Shown: piece by piece, positions 56,874 through 64,000 of the stretch
How the letters are laid out: every line of letters begins with the position of its first letter
Numbering within the stretch: the first letter of the stretch is position 1
Assembly (NCBI RefSeq): GCF_913778135.1
Contig: NZ_CAJYVU010000103.1
Span: forward strand, 1-64,000
DNA from: an uncultured Sphingomonas sp.
Lineage (GTDB): Bacteria; Pseudomonadota; Alphaproteobacteria; Sphingomonadales; Sphingomonadaceae
Direction: 5' to 3'
Length of the DNA stretch: 64,000 bases
Notes under the pieces: model-generated
Told to the model about the DNA's origin: nothing
The model's input: only the letters and a program-made list of their open reading frames with translations
The model's database searches: none
Made by a program: the position numbers and the translations under genes

Positions 56874-58859
56874 TTAGTGAGCTGGCCTTTCAAGTAAGTC
56901 ACGAAAGGTGCGTTCAAGCTCGACGTGAATCAGAGCTGTCTCGTCAGCCATAACAGTCATGATTATTCTTTGAAGCAGCTTGCCGGCTTGCTGCTTGGTA
57001 ATCGCCTGAAGAAATGGAAAGGCGGTGACAACTAGGCCTTCCAAGGCATGGTCATCCGTGTCGGCCCACCTGGCGTCAATTTCAAGCGACAAGCCTCCAC
57101 GGTAATCCGAGCGTATCTTCGTCAAGGGGGCGCTTACAAAGACACGCAGGCCGACAAGCTCGACCATCTTCTGAAGCTCATTGGCGCTAAACTGCAAAAT
57201 AGCGGGATAGGGAGTGGTTTGAGCCACTCCTACCGACGGTCTTTCAGTGGCGAAATCGCGGCAAATGAGTAGGGCAAGGCTAAGAGGGTCAAGAACATAG
57301 TTCTCGATTCCATTACGGCCACCGGAACCTAAAACTGCTATACGCCCGGTTGCAGCGTGATGACCGTCGTAATCAACAAGCCCGAAAACCGAGTTATTTC
57401 CGGCTGCCGCTAAGTCGTCAACTAGGCGCTTCAGCACGTCACAACCAGTGTTGATCTCATGTCCCTTAGTATTACGTGTCCCCGTGGCAACAAACTCTAG
57501 TGACCTCTCAGAGCGTAATTCCGGCTTGAGAATCTTGTAAAGGCTGTCGTACGTTTTCGCATCCGATGGGCTTTCGACGAATACCTGCCGCCGGCCATCA
57601 AAGCTTATCGCTATCGTTGGTACGCCGACCGTAAGGATGTTCAAGGCCTCGGCTTTAGAGACGGAATGTAAGCCGGGTTTCCCGGGTAGCATGAGGTGCA
57701 CCGCACCCTCAGGTGCCAAGGCGACCGTCGAAGGCGAATGGGTGGTCGCTATCACCTTTATTCCAAATTCTTTGACAAGCGTACTTGTAATCGTGTTGAT
57801 GAGCGAGCGAGTCATCGACGGGTGTAGAGGCGCGTCGATTTCGTCAAAAAGAATTAGTTTGGGATAGACCGTAAGCTGCCTTCGATCGTTCGCATAATAC
57901 ACGCAGAACGCGAAGGACATGAGCACCTTCTCGCCTGACGAGAGGCTAGAAAATGGGATGATCGCTCCTGTGGATATCTTTGTCAGTTGCGGTGTGTAGG
58001 GCAGGAACTCGTTTAAAGCTGGCGCATTAATCACGAAATCTAGGCCCGCCGACGCTATTGTGTCATTAACGAACCTCCACGGCGCTGGGCCATAATGCTC
58101 ATGAAACTCGCTCGGAGCTAAAAATGGCTCTTCCGAGTAACCCTTTTCGAAATTGAACTCCGCAAGGCGGTTGCTTAGTTCAGCATCTCGATATGCAAGA
58201 AATAGCCGCGCAAAAGATTGCTGGAAGAGGTCTGTCCTGCCCCAATTACTGAGGCCGGAGACACTCAATTGCTTGGGAGTAATCGCCACAACCGGAATCT
58301 GATATTTGCTGCTGAGTGCGCGAAGGGATGCTTGCAGAAGCGCATCAGAATTGTTGATGATGAACTGTGATGCATTTGCAATCGCCTGGTTGATCTGAAT
58401 CATCGCAGCTTCTGCTTGCTTGGGGTCGGAGAGCTCGCGCTCCAAATCGCCCATGCTCCATAGAACCATGTTGAAAGGATCATCGATAAACTTGTTAGAA
58501 AGCCCAAGTGATCGAGCCACCCCTCGGAGTGGCTCAGCAGCGTTTGGATGTCGGCGGAGGGTTACAAACTGCATCTCTAAGGTTTGCCGCTCCTGCCGCA
58601 GCGCCTCACTCGAAATCTGACCCTGATCTTGGGGCACGAGAGTGCTCCAATCAAAAAGGCGAATCTCGTGACTTGAACTTTGAGGCTGGGCGACATCGGT
58701 ACGTATTGAGCCGTTCGCCAATGCTTGAAGGAGATGCGTCTTGCCCGCGCCGTTCGGGCCAGTGATCACCGTAAAATCCGGGATTTGAACGGACGGGAAA
58801 GTGTTAATGGACAGGTGGCTGGCGTTGAAGTTGAGCTGCATACTAGTATCAATAAGCAC
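56874..58859 (-). CDS. AAA-family ATPase with C-terminal TOPRIM/DUF4435-like domain (OLD-like), prophage moron
   Basis: Walker A GPNGAGKTH, signature SLSSGEKVL, Walker B LILFDEIDAPLHP, ATTHSPS; FVESPSDAKTYDSL, VFGLVDYDGH, GIENYVLDP. Confidence 0.85.
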   Translation of the reverse strand: MLIDTSMQLNFNASHLSINTFPSVQIPDFTVITGPNGAGKTHLLQALANGSIRTDVAQPQSSSHEIRLFDWSTLVPQDQGQISSEALRQERQTLEMQFVTLRRHPNAAEPLRGVARSLGLSNKFIDDPFNMVLWSMGDLERELSDPKQAEAAMIQINQAIANASQFIINNSDALLQASLRALSSKYQIPVVAITPKQLSVSGLSNWGRTDLFQQSFARLFLAYRDAELSNRLAEFNFEKGYSEEPFLAPSEFHEHYGPAPWRFVNDTIASAGLDFVINAPALNEFLPYTPQLTKISTGAIIPFSSLSSGEKVLMSFAFCVYYANDRRQLTVYPKLILFDEIDAPLHPSMTRSLINTITSTLVKEFGIKVIATTHSPSTVALAPEGAVHLMLPGKPGLHSVSKAEALNILTVGVPTIAISFDGRRQVFVESPSDAKTYDSLYKILKPELRSERSLEFVATGTRNTKGHEINTGCDVLKRLVDDLAAAGNNSVFGLVDYDGHHAATGRIAVLGSGGRNGIENYVLDPLSLALLICRDFATERPSVGVAQTTPYPAILQFSANELQKMVELVGLRVFVSAPLTKIRSDYRGGLSLEIDARWADTDDHALEGLVVTAFPFLQAITKQQAGKLLQRIIMTVMADETALIHVELERTFRDLLERPAH

Positions 58860-58986
58860 CTATTCGGACGTTGCAATGTTCCTGTTAGTCGCCGCTATCA
58901 TCAACACTGTTGAATTAACGATTGTCAGCTAACCGTTCGTACAAACCGGAGAGCTATAGATCCGCTTTCCTCCCAGAAGCAGACGT

Positions 58987-59697
58987 TCACCCAAGCGCCG
59001 TTACGGCGCCAGCAACATGCTCAAGCAGGAGCTCGATCGCGCGCCCACGTTCGCGCTCGGTCAGCCCGAGCAGTCCGCGCCGGGCGTAGCGCACCTTCTT
59101 GCTCTTGATCGACGGCTGATCGAACAGCCCTTCCTGATGGATTTTCGCCACCTCGGCCGCGCGCCCCGAGAAGCCGATCCACGCCTCGCGATCGGTCGCG
59201 TCGGCACGCAGGAACCGCCCGCCCCGCAGCTTGCGGAACATGGCGGCGCGGCGGATGGTACCGCGGCGCCGTAACTTACCCGCGCCGGCGTTCTGCTCGC
59301 CCGGCTCGACCGGCAGCCATTTGGCGACCTTGTCGTAGAAGAACGAGCGGATCGCGCCGGCCTCCTGGTCGTAGCCGGTCATGAGTGGACCTTGCCGCAC
59401 CCAGCTACGCATGAACACGAGGCGGGGCTCGGCCGCGCCCAGCGGGTAGAGGAAGCGAACAGCGAAACCGCCCGGCTTCTGCTCCTGTCGGGGACGCCGT
59501 CGCTCGAACGCCGAACCGTCAGGATTCTGCTGCCGTCCAATCCGCGCCGACTGGCTCTGGCGCAGGTCGCGCGCCATGCGGCGCAGCAGCAATCGACGCT
59601 CGACAGGTGCGAGCGAACGCACCAGCGCGCCGGCGAGCTGCTCAATCGCGGCGAAGTCTTCAACCACCGACCGCGACCGTGTCGCCTGTGCCGACAT
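58987..59697 (-). CDS. Phage virion morphogenesis protein (gpS-like)
   Basis: ERRLLLRRMARDLRQSQSARIGRQQNPDGSAFERRRPR. Confidence 0.88.
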   Translation of the reverse strand: MSAQATRSRSVVEDFAAIEQLAGALVRSLAPVERRLLLRRMARDLRQSQSARIGRQQNPDGSAFERRRPRQEQKPGGFAVRFLYPLGAAEPRLVFMRSWVRQGPLMTGYDQEAGAIRSFFYDKVAKWLPVEPGEQNAGAGKLRRRGTIRRAAMFRKLRGGRFLRADATDREAWIGFSGRAAEVAKIHQEGLFDQPSIKSKKVRYARRGLLGLTERERGRAIELLLEHVAGAVTALG

Positions 59698-60148
59698 CCT
59701 CGGCCGCGGCGTGCCAAAGCGTCACGGTGGTTTCCACGCCGGGGAACGTGTCCACGCGCGGGCAATCGGGCACGTCGGTGATCGACCAGGCGCCGTCGAC
59801 CACCTCGACGCGCACCAGCTCGGTCAGCTCGAGGTCGATCGACACGTCCTGCGCACCGCTGTCGAGGATCTCGGACTCGAATGTAAACGGCTCACTCGGT
59901 GCGCGATCGAACAGGTCGGGCTGCTCGAGCGAGATCCACGCGAGCAGCGGCACGAAGATCGCGTTCAGGTCGCCGGCGAAATCCTGCACCACGAGGTTGA
60001 GCTTATAGCGCTGTTCGAACGATAGCGTGCCGGTCGCACGGCACACCACGCGCCCGCCATCGGTGAACAGCGACAGCGTCTCGGGATGGTCGCGCAGGTG
60101 CTCGACCTGCGTAACCAACCACTGCTTCAGCGCGTCGGGCTTCCTCAC
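59660..60148 (-). CDS. Tail completion protein R (gpR-like)
   Basis: MRKPDALKQWLVTQVEHLRDHPETLSLFTDGGRVVCRATGTLSFEQRYKLNLVVQDFAGD. Confidence 0.92.
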   Translation of the reverse strand: MRKPDALKQWLVTQVEHLRDHPETLSLFTDGGRVVCRATGTLSFEQRYKLNLVVQDFAGDLNAIFVPLLAWISLEQPDLFDRAPSEPFTFESEILDSGAQDVSIDLELTELVRVEVVDGAWSITDVPDCPRVDTFPGVETTVTLWHAAAEDVGTGDTVAVGG

Positions 60149-60471
60149 TTCGCGCCCGCGCAGGTGCCGGGCGCGTTCCAGTCTACCAGACGATCGAGTC
60201 GGCTGGCGTTGGCGCCGAACGCGCGCGCGAGGCGGATGATGCCGGCGCGCAGCTTGGTCGGGATCTGCGCGACCAAGTCGGCGTCCTCGGGCAAGCCGGT
60301 CGGCCGCTCGGCGCAGTCGAGCAGTTCGGCAGGCGGCGTCTGCTTCACCGGCACCACGATCGGCACCGGCTTCTCGACCTCAACGGGCGAGCGTGGGGCG
60401 CAGGCCGGCAACGCCGTTAACAGCAGCAGTCCACTCACGATCGACAAGGTTGCGGCGTTCGGCTTCGGCAT
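60145..60471 (-). CDS. Rz1-like outer-membrane spanin (lipoprotein)
   Basis: MPKPNAATLSIVSGLLLLTALPACAPRSPVEVEKPVPIVVPVK; overlaps Rz-like gene out of frame. Confidence 0.75.
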   Translation of the reverse strand: MPKPNAATLSIVSGLLLLTALPACAPRSPVEVEKPVPIVVPVKQTPPAELLDCAERPTGLPEDADLVAQIPTKLRAGIIRLARAFGANASRLDRLVDWNAPGTCAGAK

Positions 60472-60850
60472 CGGCGGTCTCCATGCGGTGCGCGGCATCG
60501 CGCGCGGCTTCGGCCGCGGCACGTGCGGCGAGATTGTCGGCGAGCTGGCGCGCGTCATGCGCAGCCATCGCGTCGGCGAGCGTCTTGGCGGTGATCTCGG
60601 CGGTGCGGCTCTTGAAGTCGGCGAGCGCGGCGATCTGCGCCTTGCAGGCGACACCGCGCGCGATCTTCCCCTTGGCGGTGAAGTCGGACCCGGCAGCCGT
60701 GCACAGCAGCTCGGCCGACTGCAGCAGCCGGTCACGATCGGCCTCGGTCGTGCGCCACTCGACGTAGAGGAAGGCAGCCGCGACCGCGACGAGCAGCAGG
60801 ACCAGCCAGGCGATCTCGGCCTTGGCCTTGTTGAACAGCGACGTGATCAC
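60380..60850 (-). CDS. Rz-like inner-membrane spanin (LysB-like)
   Basis: GTG start; N-terminal TM IAWLVLLLVAVAAAFLYVEWR, then long helical Ala-rich region. Confidence 0.75.
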   Translation of the reverse strand: MITSLFNKAKAEIAWLVLLLVAVAAAFLYVEWRTTEADRDRLLQSAELLCTAAGSDFTAKGKIARGVACKAQIAALADFKSRTAEITAKTLADAMAAHDARQLADNLAARAAAEAARDAAHRMETADAEAERRNLVDREWTAAVNGVAGLRPTLAR

Positions 60851-61374
60851 GCGGCGTCCTTTCCGGTCTTCATCATGTCGGCGAGGCGGGTGGCGCGCTC
60901 GCCGACCTGTCGCGCCCACAGCGAGACGCACATCGCGCTCGCCGCGGCGGTGTAGTTACCGAGCCGGATCAGCGTCAGCGTGTTGATGAAGGCGAGCAGC
61001 CCGCGTGCCTTGCGACCGGGTGCGGCGCGGCAGCCGATGCCGAGGTTGAAGCACATGTCGAGCAACACGCGCTGGCGCACACCCGACAGCGTGCGCCACC
61101 ACGGCAGCTCGCGATCGAGGTCACGCTCGACACCGTCGATGTCGCTTTCGACCAGCGCATCGCACTGCGCATCGGTGACGCCGTTGCGCGTGACGCTGGC
61201 GACCGTGATCCCGAGCGCCTTCTGCTCGGCCGGGCGAATGCCGACATCATCGAGATTGCGACCGATGCCGATCGACAGCTTGCCGGCGGTGCAGCGGTAG
61301 ACGCGTAAGCGGCGTCCCTCGTGCCGGGCGAGCTGGGCGCGCAGCTTGGCGCGATCGTAGGGCGAGCGGGTCAC
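60847..61374 (-). CDS. Phage lysozyme (GH24-like endolysin)
   Basis: LARHEGRRLRVYRCTAGKLSIGIGRNLDDVGI. Confidence 0.93.
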   Translation of the reverse strand: MTRSPYDRAKLRAQLARHEGRRLRVYRCTAGKLSIGIGRNLDDVGIRPAEQKALGITVASVTRNGVTDAQCDALVESDIDGVERDLDRELPWWRTLSGVRQRVLLDMCFNLGIGCRAAPGRKARGLLAFINTLTLIRLGNYTAAASAMCVSLWARQVGERATRLADMMKTGKDAA

Positions 61375-61724
61375 TGGCGGTCCTTTCGGCGCAGGAATGG
61401 GATGGCGTCGCGGATCTGACCGGGGATGCCGGCAACGGCATCGACCACCTCATCGCGAAAGCGCGGAGCAGCCTTGAAGGCGATCAACCCGGCGACAAAC
61501 CCGATCGCCTGGCGCACCGGCTCGCTCACCGGATAGATCGCGGTCACGAGGTTGGTGGCGAAGTACGACACCGCAATGCCGACGAAGAGCTGCACAAAGC
61601 GCTGCGCCCAGGTGAGCCCGGCTTCGAACGCGAGGCTGACCGTCGAGCCGACCGCGGCGGGCAGCAGGCTGAGCAGGAAGGTGACGATCGCCGCGAGGGC
61701 ATCGTGGAGGAGCTTGTCCATCAA
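61371..61724 (-). CDS. Holin-like membrane protein
   Basis: Two or three hydrophobic helices immediately upstream of lysozyme. Confidence 0.7.
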   Translation of the reverse strand: MMDKLLHDALAAIVTFLLSLLPAAVGSTVSLAFEAGLTWAQRFVQLFVGIAVSYFATNLVTAIYPVSEPVRQAIGFVAGLIAFKAAPRFRDEVVDAVAGIPGQIRDAIPFLRRKDRQ

Positions 61725-61945
61725 TCGTCCCAGAGCTGGACCATGTCGCGCACCGGGGTGGTGTCGCGGGTCGTGAGGGTGGCGGGCACGGTCACGCGGG
61801 TGCCGGCGGGCAGCGTGGTACCGAGCGCGGCGAGGCCGGGGTTGGCGGCGAGCACCGTTGCGAGCGCGGGCGAGCCGAGCCGGCGGGCACGCCAGAGCAG
61901 CGCGTCGAGCGTGTCGCCTTGCTGCGCGGTGAGCGTGTCGGGCAT
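61721..61945 (-). CDS. Tail protein X (gpX-like, LysM-type)
   Basis: LTAQQGDTLDALLWRARRLGSPALATVLAANPGLAALGTTLPAGTRVTVP. Confidence 0.93.
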   Translation of the reverse strand: MPDTLTAQQGDTLDALLWRARRLGSPALATVLAANPGLAALGTTLPAGTRVTVPATLTTRDTTPVRDMVQLWDD

Positions 61946-62427
61946 CAGATCAGCTCGACCGTAGTGCGGCCGACCTCGAGCATGTCGCGGATCGCGTGGA
62001 TGGCATCGCGGCGCAGTTCGTCCACGCTCGGCTCGAGATCATCGACCTTGCGGTCGCCGCGTCCGGTCAGGTCCGTGTCGCGGTAGCCCTCGATCAGCTC
62101 GGCGCGCACGTAGGCGCCGATCGCGCGACGATAGGAGAGCACGAGCACGCTCTCGCCGTCGACCTTATCAGCCGGCACGTCGGCGAGTGATGCATATCCG
62201 GCCGCGAGCCGCGCTGCGCACCACGAGCGCAGATCCGCACGCGCGGCCATGATCGCGCCAATCACGGCGGTGCGCAGCCGTTCGGGCGTGACCACCTCGC
62301 GAATACGGTAGCCGGCGCGCAGAGCGTCGGGCTCAATGTCGGGCAGCCAGCCGTCGTTACGGATCGGCGCGGTAGAGCCCGGCGCGACTGGCGCTGCGCT
62401 CGTCTTGATTGGAATCGATAGGGTCAC
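61945..62427 (-). CDS. Head completion/stabilization protein (gpL-like)
   Basis: IRNDGWLPDIEPDALRAGYRIREVVTPERLRTAVIGAIMAARADLRSWCAARLAAGYASLADVP. Confidence 0.9.
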   Translation of the reverse strand: MTLSIPIKTSAAPVAPGSTAPIRNDGWLPDIEPDALRAGYRIREVVTPERLRTAVIGAIMAARADLRSWCAARLAAGYASLADVPADKVDGESVLVLSYRRAIGAYVRAELIEGYRDTDLTGRGDRKVDDLEPSVDELRRDAIHAIRDMLEVGRTTVELI

Positions 62428-62429
62428 GA

Positions 62430-62654
62430 TCAGCGCGCCACCAGGTGCGGTTCGCCCGCGACCACGATCGCGACCGCAACCGCGAAGAGCAGCAGGCCGA
62501 GCACGAACATCAGGTTGCCGGTTCGCTCGACCGTCGCGACGTTGCCGGTGTGCGGCGCCTCGCGCGTCACGATCACGCCGCCCAGGCATGCGATCACCGC
62601 CACCACAAGCAGCAGCAACAGGCCGAAGCAGTAAGCAATGAGCGAGAGCGGCAT
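62430..62654 (-). CDS. Small membrane protein (74 aa, two TM)
   Basis: MPLSLIAYCFGLLLLLVVAVIACLGGVIV...FVLGLLLFAVAVAIVV. Confidence 0.6.
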   Translation of the reverse strand: MPLSLIAYCFGLLLLLVVAVIACLGGVIVTREAPHTGNVATVERTGNLMFVLGLLLFAVAVAIVVAGEPHLVAR

Positions 62655-62765
62655 GTGGGCGATCCTTCGAAAATCACGGGGGTGAGGACCGGGACCGGAG
62701 CAGCCCTGCGACCCGAAGGTCTCCTGCTCCGCGCGATCCGCCCCCGAGCGCCGGGGGCGAGCTGG

Positions 62766-63560
62766 TCAGCCGGGCGGACCGGCGTTGTCCTGGTCGGGCG
62801 CGGGCAGCGAGGCGAGCGCGCGGCGTAGCCCTGTGAGCTTGGTCTTGACGCCGACGCGGTCGTTCAGCCGCTGCGCGGCCTCGAGCTGCGCGATGGCGCG
62901 AGTGATAATCGGGCGCGCGGCGTCGGCCTCGGCATCGCTGCCGGCGCGGGCCAGCTCGACGCCGATCGCCTTCGCGAGCTTGGCGCGGGGTTCGTCGTGC
63001 ATGTCGATGCCGGCGGTCAGCTCCTCGACCTGCTCGAGCACCGACAGCGGGAAGGGGGCGTTGATCGCCTGCGCGCGCAGTGCCGCCTCGGCGATCTCCT
63101 CGAGCACCAGCGTTGCGGCGTCGCGCTGGTAGCGCGATGGCATGGTCACTTCGTGGCGCAGGACGTGCGCGGCGAGTTCGAGCGCGCGGGAATAATCCTC
63201 GATGTCGATCGACCAGACCATGACGGTCGGCAGCACTTCGTCAGCGCCGGTGGGCGAGAGCGAGCCGGGGGGCGAGGCGCGACCTGCTGCGAGCACGCCG
63301 TCGCACCAGTCGCGGTACTCGGGCAACATTTCGCGCTTGGCGGCGACCTTCAGCGTCACCGCCTTGATCTGGGCGAGACGGCGCAGTGCGTGCGTGAGGC
63401 GCAGCTTGATCGCGGCAGCCGCGGTGTTCGGCCTAACTTGGTCCGCTGCAACCGGCGCGGTGCCGGTTGCAGCGGTGGGGGCGAACCCGCTCCCGGATGC
63501 AGGAGCAGACGCCGCTTTCATCGCCAGGATACGTTCCTGGTTGCGTCGAGCGAGGCTCAT
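62766..63560 (-). CDS. Terminase small subunit (gpM-like)
   Basis: LPEYRDWCDGVLAAGR...VLPTVMVWSIDIEDYSRALELAAHVLRHEVTMPSRYQRDAATLVLEEIAEAAL. Confidence 0.9.
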   Translation of the reverse strand: MSLARRNQERILAMKAASAPASGSGFAPTAATGTAPVAADQVRPNTAAAAIKLRLTHALRRLAQIKAVTLKVAAKREMLPEYRDWCDGVLAAGRASPPGSLSPTGADEVLPTVMVWSIDIEDYSRALELAAHVLRHEVTMPSRYQRDAATLVLEEIAEAALRAQAINAPFPLSVLEQVEELTAGIDMHDEPRAKLAKAIGVELARAGSDAEADAARPIITRAIAQLEAAQRLNDRVGVKTKLTGLRRALASLPAPDQDNAGPPG

Positions 63561-63606
63561 GGCGTGTCCTGTGGGAGCGGGTTACTTCGGAGGGTTGTCC
63601 AGCCGC

Positions 63607-64000
63607 TTACGCGGCCGGCTTCTTGCCCATGACGATGTTCTCGATGAGCGCGGCCTTGCCGAGATCCTCGACCACGTAGGCGTGGTTGACGCTCTCGTAG
63701 TTCTCGACCTGATCGCGCTTGGCGTTGTCCTCGATCTTGCGCCGCTCGGTGCCGATCTGCTCGTAGACAGACAAGTTCGCGAGCGTCGTGATCAGGATGG
63801 CGTTGGGTGGGAACTTAGGCACGCGCACCGCCTGAAGACCGCCGATCTTCTTTGCGGATAGCAGCACGTCACGCGCGAGCTGCTCGGTTGCCTTGTCGCC
63901 CGAGGCATTGACGATCGCGAAATACTTGTCGTGCACCAGCGCGCGCCCGACGATCGCGACCAGGTCGGTGTCCTCGCGATAGTTCTCGTGCAGCGCCTCG
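63607..64000 (-). CDS. Major capsid protein (gpN-like), C-terminal part, runs off window
   Basis: VHDKYFAIVNASGDKATEQLARDVLLSAKKIGGLQAVRVPKFPPNAILITTLANLSVYEQIGTERRKIEDNAKRDQVENYESVNHAYVVEDLGKAALIENI. Confidence 0.92.
   Translation of the reverse strand, partial: EALHENYREDTDLVAIVGRALVHDKYFAIVNASGDKATEQLARDVLLSAKKIGGLQAVRVPKFPPNAILITTLANLSVYEQIGTERRKIEDNAKRDQVENYESVNHAYVVEDLGKAALIENIVMGKKPAA

Larger units (their letters stand above)
38620..64000 (-). mobile_element. P2-like prophage, extends beyond the window on the right
   Basis: AlpA-, Ogr-, S24-repressor-like genes followed by P2-order genes D,U,T,E,FII,FI,W,V,H,I,J,S,R,lysis,X,L,M,N. Confidence 0.93.

Overview
High-GC alphaproteobacterial DNA that looks like Sphingomonas or a close relative. 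I read four zones. (1) About 1-10.5 kb is an accessory or degraded region. It holds a scrambled virB1-virB2-virB3 remnant containing a clean internal inversion, an intact-looking IS5-family (IS427-like) element with TA target duplication and a frameshifted transposase, an ArsR-type regulator with a perfect palindromic operator, and a block of mostly hypothetical genes including a DEDD exonuclease with an unusual C-terminal domain. It ends at a tRNA-Thr(GGT). (2) About 10.8-38.5 kb is ordinary chromosome: pepP, HNH endonuclease, ppc, pepN, M28 peptidase, EamA transporter, threonine aldolase, Ca2+/H+ antiporter, PBP1A, rpiB-glyA-nrdR-trmJ-like genes and M1 peptidase. It includes a bacteriorhodopsin-like gene coupled to blh, with a D-T-G helix C motif and a His-rich C-terminus. 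(3) About 38.6-44.3 kb is the regulatory and lysogeny end of a P2-like prophage: AlpA-like, Ogr/Delta-like zinc finger, Cro-like and S24 repressor genes, plus a cargo strip with a mini-WYL-like protein, a secreted SNase-like nuclease and a DUF5677 protein. (4) About 44.3 kb to the window end is the P2-like morphogenesis region, all on the minus strand: D,U,T,E/E',FII,FI,W,V,tail glycosidase,H,I,J,[AAA+TOPRIM moron],S,R,Rz/Rz1,lysozyme,holin,X,L,M,N. The best candidates for new biology are the tail-borne MGH1-like glycosidase, the single-gene AAA-TOPRIM (OLD-like) moron in the late region, the repressor-linked WYL/SNase/DUF5677 cargo, a repeated 24-bp palindrome in front of two late operons, and the D-T-G rhodopsin. 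All family calls come from reading motifs by eye; no database search was run.
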